The notes: generated by a model not told the origin, from the letters alone. A stretch of DNA of 64,000 nt from Ophiura sarsii (GCA_035610835.1 CM069454.1:58572580-58636579); one strand, 5' to 3'; counted from the stretch's first letter, positions 35,230 to 46,881 are shown. Program-made: numbers and translations.

Positions 35230-35312
35230 AGTACGGTGGCCGAGTGGTTAAGGCGTTGGACTTAACTTCCAATGGACGCATGTCCGCATGGGTTCGAACC
35301 CCATCCGTACTA
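35230..35312 (+). tRNA. tRNA-Leu(UAA), variant anticodon loop
   Basis: Same 83-base fold as the other copies, with acceptor AGTACGG/CCGTACT and intact boxes A and B. The anticodon loop is CTTAACT: the anticodon is still UAA but position 37 is C instead of the usual purine. The variable arm also differs by one base. It may be a pseudogene or poorly functional. Confidence 0.8.
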
Positions 35313-35884
35313 ACATATTATGTGCATTTATTTTCTTTAACAGCATATTTAGTGTGTTAATCTTTAACAAGCTGGACGAGGCGATAATATTATATGATTT
35401 TATCACATTTTTACCCAATATTGTTTTCTCTCTCATAAAGAAGTTTGACTTAGGCTATCAGGAAGACTTTCCTGTACTCATAAATCTATCCTGACTGTAT
35501 TTTCCGTAAAAACCATCACAAAACTTTACCAAATCAAAATGGAAATCTGCTGCCACATATAATTTTTAAATTTTCATCATAAAGCATCATAAAGCATTGT
35601 GAACTATTGTGTTCACTTTTGGTGTATAGTTGCCAGTTTAACCGAAAACAAGTAAATGGCGTCAACACCATATGAAACCACGGAATTCTATTTACGAAGG
35701 GGGTGTTATTTTCCTTCGATATTGGAATACCAAATACTAAAAAAGTCTCCAACTTTTATTTCTGCCTTGCCCTATCTAAAACATCAGAGGATTTTATGTC
35801 CAATCTCCCCATCTGAATGGAACTAAATAGATTTAAATCAAGAACCCTCTATATTATATGATGTAAAATAACCTCGAAGCATCA
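35313..35884. other. No gene recognised
   Basis: AT-rich flank between the variant tRNA-Leu and the next element; only short chance frames. Confidence 0.4.
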
Positions 35885-35886
35885 TA

Positions 35887-36312
35887 TGAGCGTGTTTCTG
35901 CTGGGGAAGAAAACGCTAATAAATGCTAAGTTTTCCCAGTAGAAACAGGCAGAACCCGGCAATAATCGGTATTTTTGGTAATCCCCAAAAACCTTCACAA
36001 ACCAGGTTTGGAACCGGCAATAATCAGCAATAATCGGCAATAAACCCAATAGAAACAGAAAGGCGATTCTTAGCGGTTTGCGCTGTGAACCGTGTCACGC
36101 TGGGTTATACACATTATTGTGAAGCAATCTTTTTCAGGTGCAGTGATATTGTTTGGTATTACAAAAGGTCAAATGTCGTGGCCCACGACTAGGATCGATA
36201 AACTTAGCGGTAACTTTTCGCGAGTAGAAACAGAGGGGATTAAAAACTGACCGATTGAAACTTGGCGTTTATTAGCGTTTACTTGTTGCAGTGTCCCAGC
36301 AGAAACACGCTC
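35887..36312. mobile_element. TA-flanked element with TGAGCGTGTTTCTGCTGGG ends
   Basis: Inverted ends of ~19 bp plus a second inverted pair (ACGCTAATAAA) inside. TA bounds both ends (35885-35886, 36313-36314). The interior has repeated CAATAATCGG words. No open frame of interest; Tc1/mariner-like by target site. Confidence 0.75.
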
Positions 36313-36319
36313 ATACAGA

Positions 36320-36800
36320 TTCCATTCTGTTTCGTAATAAGTCTTCCTCAACTGACATTAATCCTGCCCATTGACCATTCTGAACACTTACCGTATTGCA
36401 TCAACAACATTTTGTTAATTTAACCTGAGACTGACTACTAAACCCCGGTACTAAACACCTAAATTCAATGGCGGCACCGCGGGGTGGGGGTAATGCCATA
36501 CTCCATTTTGTCCCATAACAATTGAAAATGTTGACTTTTAAGGTCAAATCGCCTAAAGTTAATTTAAAATTGATTCAAAATGTTGACATTAAAAGCAAAC
36601 ATTTTCGCGCGTTTCTTGCCTCCCTTCACCGTCTACTAGGCGCTACGTGTACTTCAAACAGTATGTTCAACATGTTTTATAAACTCATCCGTATGTAAAT
36701 GTAATACATTTCTTTCCAACTTAAACTGTATTTCAAAACAGCTTGATCAGGTTTTGACGTATATGGTCGAATCCAACGAAAAGTGTACACGTGATGTTCA
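36320..36800 (+). repeat. Dispersed repeat block, inverted partner at 55.8-56.85 kb
   Basis: The order CTGTTTCGTAATAAGTCTTC, CCATTGACCATTCTGAACA, AAACCCCGGTACTAAACACC, ATGGCGGCACCGCGG, AAAATTGATTCAAAATG, ACGTATATGGTCGAATCC is found in reverse complement across 55795-56850. The last word also recurs at ~43975 beside tRNA-Leu. This is part of the repeat that carries the tRNA. Confidence 0.8.
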
Positions 36801-38736
36801 GGCCTATAATAAAATAATCTATATCTTGACAATTTTATTTTTGTGTTATACGTATCCGCCTCGACGAGACGGTTCGCGCCATATATAATATGACTAACTT
36901 AAATGCACAATTGGGCGTATACGAGCAATAAACCTGCTATTTTATACTCTTTTTACAAAATAGTTGTTAAGGTTTTTTGTTAGACATATAACCGTTTAGA
37001 TGAAAACGAGCTTAAGTGGAAATAATTTTGCCTGTTTGATTGCTGGATATCTCAAGAATGCCTATTTTAATTTTTGTTACTTTCGATCAATCCCCTGAAT
37101 TGTTGTGATTTTTTTCGCTGTGGTAAGTTTTGACGTTACATACAAATACATGTTTTGTTAAATCTCACTTTCGGGGAAGAATTCGCTTGAGGTAGAGTAA
37201 TTTGTGCAGTAAGTAAGCCTAAATATGTTAAATACTTAAATGCATTGTTCCCATTCAAGTCGATTTTTTGATAAAGCTGTTAGAAATTTTAAAAGCGGAA
37301 ACGATCGGTTTGGTAAAAAAAATGCATTACCTCCGAATACCTATTTAAAACACTGCCTTTTCAATATAAACACAGATTAGTGAATGATATCTATAGAATA
37401 AGCGAAGTGTGATACAATGTACATGTGTGCCAAGTTTTATCATTTTGAAATCAACATTTTTTGAAATATCAGCAATAAAAGGCTGTATTCGTAGGCAAAT
37501 TTGAAATATGAACTGTTACCTTCAAATAAAAATAACGATACCGTGGTAATTCCCTCTGTTGTTACATACTTGTATCGACTGGAATAAAGTAGAAATGTGC
37601 GCTGCGTTCGGCAAGCAACAGAGAAGTTTTGCATCAATCTTTCAGCTTTTGTAAGTAACCTTTTCACAAAATTCTGTAGTTTGTGTATAAGTGCATTAAT
37701 AATATGTTGTTGTCTTAAAAGTTGATTGTATATAGCCTCCCTCTGTCTCAATCTTATTACTCCTATTAGTGTAGTTTTTTATGCTATTCACGTAAAGACA
37801 TCCTCTGACAGTTGATTTAAATCGCAATAGGGGTAATTAATGTTTATATAAATATTCAGTAACAGCATCTTGTGCATGACTTCCATGTTGTATTCGGAGG
37901 TAACATGTATATGTAGGCAACATTCAACATTCAACAACTCCCCATACCTTAAGTACAGTAACAAAGCGTTGTTGATTTGAGATAAACCCACTGTTCATAT
38001 GCAAATTACTAGGATAGCGAACCTTATTTGGAAACCGCAAATTGTAAACAAACAAGAATGTCGGGAAAAATGTTCGCAAAATTTGTTCATTTTTTCGGCG
38101 TATAAATGCATTTCGCCATGCAATCCTTAAAGTTAGCAAATAACTTTATATACCGAAATGTAGCTATATCCCCGAGGAAAATATTTTTGGCGAGGGCCAT
38201 ATGTAAAGGATCACTTCTAAAGCCACAATTTTAGCCGAACCGTCGCTACCTGAGCACAAGAGAATCGCCTTTTTTTGCAATATCGCGGCGAAATGTGTTC
38301 GCTTTGATCTACAGGACCGTACCACTATTGAAACGGAGGGGTGTGTTTTGATTTTATACAAATATTCTATAAACATGTATCAAAATGTGTTGTGTAAATT
38401 AACGCATTCTTGATTTAATTTTTCTCTGAATGTTATTAATGTGGTGTGTGAATAAAATGCTATTTACAAAATATTTTTAATTTCACAATTACTTGCGAAA
38501 TAATTTGTCTTCTCTCATGTTTACCTTTTGTAACCCAACCCATTCTGATGTTCCATCGCCCATTTACGGGGAACGGACGATGTCCAAATAAGGGCCTAAT
38601 TATAATAAACGTAAACTTTTTTTTCTCGATTTTTAAAGAGCAGCTATTTTTTTATGTCAAATTACTAAGCCTATTAAAACAAGTTTTGTACTTGTTTTCA
38701 TTAATTATCCAAAACGATATTCACATTTGAATGATG
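36801..38736. other. AT-rich sequence, no gene recognised
   Basis: Short frames of up to 103 codons on the minus strand show no family resemblance. No element ends were found. Confidence 0.45.
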
Positions 38737-38786
38737 TAAATATGGGAATTGGAAAAAGTGTACTTTAGGTCCCAGATACTGGTATA

Positions 38787-39150
38787 CCAGTATCGACCGA
38801 TACTGGTACATGAATTTTGCCAGTATCGCTCGATACTGGAACAATTTACATGTTCCAGTATCGGTCGATACTGGAACATCAAATTGTGTTCCAGTATCGA
38901 CCGATACTGGAACACTGCATGTGTTCCAGTATCGCCCGATACTGGAACGGTTTTCTTCCAGTATCGATCGATACTGGAACAAATTAAATGTTCCAGTATC
39001 GCCAAATACTGGAACATTTTGTTCCAGTATCGCTCGATACTGGAACATGTAAATCGTTCTAGTATCGCTCGATACTGAAACACAATTTAATGTTCCAGTA
39101 TCGCTCGATACTGGAACATGTAAATCGTTCCAGTATCGCTCGATAATGAT
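38787..39150. repeat. Left palindrome array of the foldback element
   Basis: Eleven units of CCAGTATCGnnCGATACTGG, one with a perfect ATCGAT centre, are separated by 12-16-base AT-rich spacers flanked by AACA and TGTT. Centre dinucleotides vary (AC, CT, GT, CC, AT). The open frames reading FQYRSILE or PVSxDTGT are consequences of the repeat. Confidence 0.93.
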
Positions 39151-40062
39151 GTTGCGCTGCTTGCTCCGCTTTTATTACCCTTTTGCGGACGTGGCAGAAA
39201 AAGTATACATGTCGCGAACCAACCAAGCTTACACAACATAGGAGCAAATGTGCGTGCTAACAATGGCACCACCGGTCATAAACGCTGCTCTCGGCTATAA
39301 GGCTGTCAACACGCCGCGCGTTAGCCAACACTAAAACATGTACAATCCGAACCTTGTGACTTTTAATTAATTCTTTCATCATTTATTTTATTCAGAAAAT
39401 TACAGTACTCTCAGAAGAAGAAAAATCTTCGTCTTTTTTCTTCGTCTTTTTTTCGTATTCATCCAATTTTTTTAAAATTATTTATTATTCCATGTGACAT
39501 ATTAAATAGTTTCTGAATCGATGTTATAGGCCGTCCTTGATTTTGATTAAAATATTGTGATTTTTGCGTTGAAAACCCCATCTTTGCATTGAAAAACAAA
39601 CAAGTAGCTATGTCATGACATTCCAATATCGAGTTTTTTGGCAAACATTTCAATGTTGGCCTACATTACATGTATATTTCACTACACAAATATAAAACGG
39701 CATGTTGAGGCCATGTTTATAATGTCATTGTGACGTCAAGCGTAAGGTGTTTGTACTTGTCACGAATAACCAAACAAATAATAATAATGAAGTGTCTCAG
39801 ACAACAGCTTCGACGAGTCCATCTAAAAAGAACAACCGGCTGCAGTCATTAAGAAACGGAAACACCGACACATATCAACATTAGACACTCGCCAACGTAT
39901 TGAATAAACCGCACGAGAGAAGAGACGAACCTACCAAAGAGTCCCGTCGCTTGACACATCACAGGCAGTTGTGAATACCACAATACGGCTATTTTCAGAG
40001 CCACCCTATTTTCCAGAAAGAGAAAATAACCATACAAGCCAACATCACCGATATTGTATTGG

Positions 40063-40405
40063 GTGATACTGGCACACTTTTCATGTTCCAGTATTGGGCG
40101 ATACTGGCACATTTTTAATGTTCTAGTATTGGGCGATACTGGTATATTTCTCATGTTCCAGTATTGGGCGATACTGGAACATTTTTCATGTACCAGTATC
40201 GGGCGATACTGGTACACATTCTACCAGTATTGACCGATACTGGAACAAAATAATGTACCAGTATTGATCGATACTGGTACATTATTTTGTTCCAGTATCG
40301 GGCAATACTGGAACATTTTAAACGTGCCAGTATCGAGCGATACTGGAACAAAATAATGTACCAGTATTGAACGATACTGGGTGTTCTAGTATTGGTCGAT
40401 ACTAG
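40063..40405. repeat. Right palindrome array of the foldback element
   Basis: About eleven units of CCAGTATTGGGCGATACTGG and variants, with spacers containing ACATTTTTCATGT or AAAATAATGT. Its units are more diverged from a perfect palindrome (TTGGGC centres) than those in the left array. Confidence 0.92.
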
Positions 40406-40468
40406 TACAGTCTAGTATCTGGGAGCTAAAGTACACTTTTTCCTAAATATGTTTGGTCGTTGTTGAAC

Positions 40469-40621
40469 GGGGTTCAACAAGGTCTTCGTCGTTGTTTATC
40501 TTGAATCGACAACGGTAAGACGGGTTTATTTTGCTCGGGCAGCTAAAGCTGCCCTCGCAAAATAAACCCGTCTTACCGTTGTCGATTCAAGATAAACAAC
40601 TCCGAAACCTTATTGAACCCC
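40469..40621. mobile_element. 153-bp hairpin element
   Basis: The arms run from GGGGTTCAACAAGGT through TTATCTTGAATCGACAACGG and TAAGACGGGTTTATTTTG, mirrored almost exactly on the other side. The centre is a smaller hairpin GGGCAGCT-AA-AGCTGCCC. It lies 18 bases after the foldback element's right target duplication. Confidence 0.85.
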
Positions 40622-43600
40622 TAAATATACACGGTGCATATTGGCCCTAAACTATCTTATTTTACATAAGAGCAGTGCGCAATCATACAATATGACTGGA
40701 TATATTATTATATTTATATTTGGAAAGGAAAAATAATATTCCCTTATTAAACGAAAATGGGAGGTGTTGATTTAAATAAAATACATGGTGTAATCAAACT
40801 GTTTTTGCCGAGAACATATTTTTTGTTGGTGTTAGAGTGAATGAATGATATTTATATCCATAGATTACACGTTGATACTCTTAAAATGGGTACATTTAGT
40901 CATAACATCCATAAATTTCGGTTTCATAATCAATATTGTCATATTCCATTTTGTATTCGTAGGTAGCTTATATATTAGTTAATGAGCATGGTACAATTCC
41001 TGTATTGTTTGTGGCTTTCAATTGCACCTAATATTATGTAAATATTAAGTAGGAATGTATAAGACGGGAATAATATTGTTTGGTGCGTAATATTGTATTA
41101 AACCAGCTTGTCGATATGATGTATGCGTAGTTAACCAATTTCCTGGAATTGCAGAGCAGTGACTACTGAGGTACATAATATTGGTCATTATTGTAGTTGT
41201 ATTTGAAAATGGAATTCATGTGTAACAAATATAAAATAACTTCATTTTTGCTGTGGTAGGTTGTGTAATGTCACCGAAACGTATTTAAAGTGAACAAGAA
41301 ATTAAGTAAAACCTTTTCCTTTATTTTTAAAGGTGGGGGCGGGGGAATCAAGGGTAGGCCTAAATTATTTCAGTCTCAAATCAAAAATTGCTCATGAATA
41401 ATGCTTCCGACATTTATTAATTAGTGAAATTGAACTAAGCAGTGGTTGATTTTAAAAGAAAATCATAATGAAAGGCACATGCCCGACAATATCTCTGTCG
41501 AGGCAAACCTTATTAGATTAGTGTTGTTAAATCAAACAACATTGAATTTCTAAACATAAAATTCCTATTTTGTCTACATCTGACAAAATATATTATATTG
41601 GTGATTCTATGTCAAACGGAATCTTCCTCCGGTTGAAACTCGATAAAAACTGACTACGGTATGTACGACATTTAGAATGATAGACATTCCAAACTAGGAA
41701 ATACTATATTTATTCTAATCTGACAACTGAATGTCTTGCTGAAAGTTGTATGTGTTTTATTCCGTTGTGGACTGAAAGGCAAAATATTTGAATGTTCTAG
41801 ACTTTGAACATGTTCGGCTCATATTAAACTTATATATTATATAAGGTCTGATATGAAATTATTTCAAAGTATATATTAAATAAATCAAAAAGCGATCTGG
41901 CTTTCGTGTATAAAACAGCTATTCAAAATTATAACTTCCACTTGCCTCCTTTATTTAGAACAAATTGAGGAAGGCAACCGGTTGTTTTATTGCTTAAAAC
42001 AGATAACCTGACATTCAAGACTATGAGTTACAGGCAAATCAAACTGTTAAGGAAACCGCTCGCTTGCTAATTAAAGATGGCTCGGTGAACTATTCAATAG
42101 TTGATTCGATCCAATATTTTGGATTCACACGGAAACTGAAACGTTCATTCTTAACATTCTAGAATGTCCTATATAATAAACAAAGAGTAATTGTGTTCTA
42201 TTATATATAATTCATCCTCGCAACATGAGAGACCTGAAGAACTAACTACATACAGAATACAACAAGAACCACTAAACTTGTTAAGTAGAGATTACAAGGC
42301 TGAATGATCAGATGTTTCTTAATTAAAATGTGTCTACATGTATGTGCTTAATTTTTGTCATGTTTAGTTTTAATGATGAACATGCTTTTTACCAATTAGA
42401 TCAGTAATAATATCATTATTACTAGCGAGTTAATTGATTGTTTAACTATACCTTTACGAAATTGTAACCCAGTACAATATGTATGTTGTCATCATCCTGC
42501 CTTAAATCAGATATTAAATATACTTACACACTTCTGACTGTTTTGTAGAAGTTAAACGCACATTCTTAATAATTGAAAGTCAAGCAAGAAAGACACTAAC
42601 AAAATTGGATGATCAGATACGTTAGCATAATAAAACATGTTCTTCCATAATTATCATGTGTAAAAGGTTAATTCTATTCAATATGCCTTAACCAAATTAG
42701 GGGATCAAGAATAATAACAGTATGTCTATCACTAGTGAGGTTATTGATGCTTAGGGTGTTTTCTTTTATATCTTAGAAATAGGAACATGGTTTTATATTA
42801 TTTTAATGTTTATTTGGTTAATCTGTCTGTTCTATTCAAATGTTGAATATTACGCAATTCTGATTGTTTTGTAAAAGCAGCGCTCGGCGCACATTTTTAA
42901 ATATACTTATAAAGTCAAGTAGGACACCATTTTCTTCCTCATACGCGATTCAGGACATAAAAAACTATGTCGAGTACAAGTTTGCCCTTAAACCTATGTT
43001 AAATCAACGAATCCAACTGTTCTTAGTCAACGAAGTTGAAGTTGAGAACAAATGTGTTACCTACGAATACTTTGATTGTTGCAATGTAAGCTACCGTGTT
43101 TTAAGTCTTAACATGTTTTTCTCTTATAAGAATGCTTTAAAATGTTGCCTGACATATTGTTCTTAATAAACCTATTCAAAATTACAACTGACAGTTAGAT
43201 ATTGTATATTTTTCAACATTAAATTAATATTCTAGTATCTATTAAAAGTAAACTCCTGGGAATATGTTCATACTATTAGGATTTGAACATGTTTTAACAT
43301 GTTTATTTAAAAATACAAATATTGTTAACAACCCTGCATGATTATTTCACCCCAAAATGTAACATAGATTAAGTAGAACATTAATTTATTACAGTTTTAC
43401 TTCTATTACCTACGTATACATTAACTGTTACCTTCGAATACCAAATTTCCACATTCCTCTATGTACTTAGGTTTTGGGCGCATGCTCAAAATTCTAAATT
43501 TTACAGAAAGGATCATTCCCCCTCTTTGAGGTACATGAAAACAAATGTTCATTAAAATAATCTTGGTGAAAGTACACAAAGTGACTCAACCTCATGTTTC

Positions 43601-43939
43601 AAAGTATTGAGAGCGTGAAAATGCTACCTAACGGTGGGAATCTAAAATGTAAAACAAAATGAGTACCTGGACAAATATGATCACTTTCTATCAGCATTAG
43701 CATCTTCTGAATACAAAACAATCACAAATTTGAATGAAATATGTAAATAGGTGGAATAATCATCACCTAATCAAAATATAGTACTTGTATTTGTAGGTAA
43801 CATTGAGAAGTGTACCTTCAACTTCATCATTCCGCCACGTAGTCAATTGGAGAGATTAGTGATGGCACTTTTTTTCCATACAAGTTTGATATGTTGACCT
43901 TGCGTGGGGAAAAGGAATAAGAGATCGAAGCATTTTGAA
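40622..43939. other. AT-rich sequence, no gene recognised
   Basis: A 100-codon plus-strand frame at 42864-43166 resembles nothing known. Loosely similar segments near 42400-42600 and 42710-42900 hint at an old ~310-bp tandem duplication. Otherwise nothing is seen. Confidence 0.5.
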
Positions 43940-44061
43940 ACTGGACCCTAAAAATCTAGCCGTGGACACTTTTCGTTGGATTCGACCATATACGTACAGT
44001 AACCCAACAATAATATTGATCTCATATTTTATAAAGATTGTGATGTTACAATACACATCCA

Positions 44062-44144
44062 AGTACGGTGGCCGAGTGGTTAAGGCGTTGGACTTAAGTT
44101 CCAATGGACGTATGTCCGCATGGGTTCGAACCCCATCCGTACTA
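44062..44144 (+). tRNA. tRNA-Leu(UAA)
   Basis: 83 bases with discriminator A. Acceptor AGTACGG/CCGTACT, anticodon loop CTTAAGT (UAA), variable arm GGACGTATGTCC, T-arm ATGGG/CCCAT around TTCGAAC. The mature sequence is identical to the copies at 34207 and 55668. The 5' flank (ATTGTGATGTTACAATACAC) is shared with the 55.7-kb copy, so the flanks were duplicated with the gene. Confidence 0.94.
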
Positions 44145-44419
44145 TCCGTTTTGCATATATTTATTTTATATGAAATGATGTTATTATTAAACCATAAGGA
44201 TTACAATGTTCTATGAGGAAACGGACCACTCAGTTAATTTTCGAAACTTTCAAAAAATATGTAAATGGTCAACAATTTTGCGAAACATTTTAAATTGTAT
44301 TAAAAAATTCAATTTTTTTAAAATTTGTTTTAATTTGTAAAAAACATTTCTAAAATTCATCATCAGGGAGTCTCGAAAAAAAAAATCTAAAATAGGTTAA
44401 GAACAAGTTTTGGCAATGT

Positions 44420-44515
44420 CTTGCTAGACGTCCCTTAACTGATGTGCGCATGCTCATACCAAATAAAATGTGTTGTCGTAGTACACGGTTTATTCCGTAC
44501 GGGACGTCTAGCAAG
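44420..44515 (+). mobile_element. ~96-bp palindrome-ended element near tRNA-Leu, copy 2
   Basis: CTTGCTAGACGTCCC opens and GGGACGTCTAGCAAG closes. The central words TGCGCATGCTC, AATAAAATG and CACGGTTTATTCCGTACG match the other copies. It lies ~275 bp downstream of the tRNA gene. Confidence 0.85.
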
Positions 44516-44725
44516 ATATAGCCCAAGTTTTGATGATAGGCTACCTTTTAACACATTTCCTGTATTTCTAACTACACCTGGTTCCTAATCCGTTTTTGAC
44601 GCAGCTGTACCGCCCACGTTAATCCCGGGGATTATGCATCGCAATTAATACTAAGTCGGTTTCACCTTGGTATCGGAAACGGGATTGAATGATCAAATAA
44701 TTTACACTCAGAACTATTACATTAA

Positions 44726-44966
44726 CACTTTCCACTCGGCATTCGTCTGCAGACGACAGTTCTAAATGTTTACAAAATGTTTCAAAAATGTCAAATTTAT
44801 TGAATTTAATTACCATATTTGAAATCACAATAAGAAATGCATTACAATAAGTACAAACATACCTAGTATTGATTAGTAATCCTTTATACATACCTTAAAG
44901 TTGGAAAAGGTTTATGAAAATCTGCTTTGTATATAATGCTAAACCCAATAGCCGCGTGGAAAGTGT
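44726..44966 (+). mobile_element. CACTTTCC-ended element, copy D
   Basis: TTAA at 44722-44725 then CACTTTCCACTCGGC. It ends GCCGCGTGGAAAGTGT. Internal landmarks are the same as in copies A-C. Confidence 0.8.
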
Positions 44967-45083
44967 CAAGAAATAATACGGAAGTTTGCAGGTATTTTTA
45001 TTTAGGTGTGGACAGATCAACAGTTGGGGTCCTGACAGGGCCTACTTTGCAACCCCTCTTGGATTTATCGAGACCTATTTTAT

Positions 45084-45815
45084 GAGGCATTAATCTTTCC
45101 GGTTGCAATATATGGAGCTGAAACCTGGTCTGTGGGAATTGCGGATTCAAAGAAAATATCAGCTTTCGAAATGTGGTGTTGGCGCAAGATGTTAGGAATA
45201 TCATGGAAAGAGCATAAGACCCATGACTTTGTCAGAAGCCAGATTGGGGACCAAACTTCTCTGTCTAATAATATCATGCGCAACAAACTGCAATTCTTTG
45301 GACACATTGCTAGACGAGAAGGTGACAACCTAGAAAAGGTGATAACTGAAGGAGCTGACGAAGGAACTCGTAAACGTGGAGACCAAAACTCCGCTGGACT
45401 GATGGCATTAACCCTAACCCACCCGGTGGATTTTCCAACGCAATTATTTTCAAGCGAAAAAAGCACACACAACAAGAGGTGCCACGCCCCGGGGTTTGAA
45501 CCCACGACCTCTCGGTTGGCGGGCGAACACTCTACCAACTGCGCCACGGGGGAAGCTGTGCTGGGCGAGTGTATTCGCCCAGCTATATAGCCCGGGGCCA
45601 TTATTTCACACAAAAACCTCAGCGCCAGGTGGAACCAGGATGCTGGGAAATGGGATTTCATGGGATCTGGGGCTGTAAGGGTAAAGGAAGCAACAGGTTT
45701 ATCTCTTATCTCTGCACATCGCATGTCACAAAATAGACAACGATGGCGCTCCATCATCAATAGGGTCACAACAAATCAGCCATGATTCATACAGCGACGA
45801 CGACGATTTTATGAA
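45084..45815 (+). mobile_element. LINE 3' fragment, interrupted by a tRNA-derived SINE
   Basis: The first part translates EALIFPVAIYGAETWSV, then FEMWCWRKMLGISWKEHKT and KLQFFGHIARREG, the C-terminal segment of a non-LTR retrotransposon RT protein. It is broken at ~45411, resumes at ~45685 (KEATGLSLISAHRMSQNRQR then WRSIINRV) and ends in a CGACGACGAC tail. The 5' part of the element is missing. An inverted 3' end of the same family is at 48631-48785. Confidence 0.85.
45411..45684 (-). mobile_element. tRNA-derived SINE inserted in the LINE fragment
   Basis: On the minus strand the head has an A-box (GTGGCGCAGTTGGTAGAGTG) and a B-box (GGTCGTGGGTTCAAACC); the anticodon position reads GCC, like tRNA-Gly. 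The tRNA-like part is about 45480-45552. The plus-strand left edge reads ACCCTAACCC, so the minus-strand tail is GGGTTAGGGT. The LINE end at 48.7 kb lacks the insertion, giving the empty site. Confidence 0.8.
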
Positions 45816-46205
45816 TTGAGTTAGGATATCAACAAACAGACTTAACACTCTTACAATCAACTCATTGAACAGTTTTAATACATTTTTGTTGATATATAAG
45901 TCTCTTTTCTAATTTATTTATTGATAATGGTATCAAAATCTACGATGGTTGCCAAATGAGCCTTTGAGCAACTTCTTATTTTTATTGTCGAATCTGTTTA
46001 ATGACATCGTAAGTAATTCAATACGAGGTCTCGACAAATCCCAGAAGAGTGCCCCCAGCAAAAACTATATTTAGTTGTGACACACATTGATATATTTTTG
46101 TGATTCTTTGATATATTATTCTCATATTTTGAACGAAAAATAAAAGTAAATATTCGTGTGATACCCTTTATTTTATACGGTAGAGTGGTTTCAAAACAGA
46201 TTTTA

Positions 46206-46874
46206 ACAGCGTGTCCCAAAAAACTGGGTTCAAAGGTTTGCGAGCTTATAACGAAATAAATAAGAATTATGGATAGTTTGTATTTGAGGATATCAAACGA
46301 AATATACCTGACCTTATTTGGGTAAATTTGGAGACCAATCCAATGTAAACTTTTTGAAATACAAAGATTTGAATAGAGCGTGGTCAGAACCCATTTGTCC
46401 CGATTTAAGGAATAAACCATCCGTGCGTTGCATGAAACTGTGCGCTAAGTATTCCCGGCATGGGGTTTATTCTCTGAAAGAACTTAACAATAACTCGGAC
46501 TATAACAAAGAACATTTTGGTTAATGTTTATATAAATAATGAACTTGTATTATTGGTATATAACCAAGATAATTTTATTTACTGCCCAAAGCTTTGTAAA
46601 GAATGAATGCAATGGCAAAACATTGACGAAATCACAACAATGTGCAATTGCAACACATTGGGGTGTTCCTTGAAAAGCGGGACAAATGGGTTTTGACCAC
46701 GCTCTATTAAAATCTTTGTATTTCAAAAAGTTTATATTGGATTAATTACAGAGTTTAACCAATTAAGATCATGTATATTTTACTTAATATCCCTATATAT
46801 AAAGTATCTATGTTTCCTACTTTTGTAGTTGTAAGCTCGCAAACTTTTGAACCCAGTTTTTTGGGACACGCTGT
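46206..46874. mobile_element. 669-bp mariner-like foldback element
   Basis: Ends ACAGCGTGTCCCAAAAAACT continue with GGGTTCAAA, inverted at the right. The arms extend ~190 bp (GACCAATCCAATGTAAAC and GCGTGGTCAGAACCCATTTG have inverse partners at 46678-46745). The terminal motif and A/T-rich target suggest Tc1/mariner. No transposase. Confidence 0.75.
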
Positions 46875-46881
46875 ATTTCCA

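Larger units (their letters stand above)
38745..40443. mobile_element. 1.7-kb foldback transposon with palindrome-array arms
   Basis: The outer ends are inverted repeats (GGAAAAAGTGTACTTTAG, then CCCAGATACT) and TAAATATG occurs directly on both sides (38737-38744 and 40444-40451), an 8-bp target duplication. The left end has six extra bases. Each arm is an array of a 20-bp palindrome CCAGTATCGnnCGATACTGG every ~35 bp: about 11 units at 38787-39150 and about 11 at 40063-40405. The ~900-bp centre has no recognisable transposase; one minus-strand frame at 39459-39653 is unassigned. The arrangement is like Foldback/Galileo-type elements, but the sequence is not one I know. Confidence 0.85.

Noticed and set aside
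39011..39025. GGAACATTTTGTTCC resembles a steroid-receptor response element
   Set aside because: It is a chance by-product of one short spacer between palindrome units; other spacers do not keep the 3-base spacing.
38721..40351. Evenly spaced palindromes with short spacers, superficially like a CRISPR array
   Set aside because: The spacers are AT-rich and mutually similar, the units vary, the DNA is eukaryotic and the arrays form the arms of one element with target duplications.
42400..42900. Possible ~310-bp tandem duplication
   Set aside because: Similarity is patchy and could not be followed base by base, so it is only mentioned in the stretch description.
45411..45420. Telomeric CCCTAA repeats as an interstitial telomere
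   Set aside because: Only two units, placed exactly at the 3' edge of a SINE, so a SINE tail is the simpler reading.
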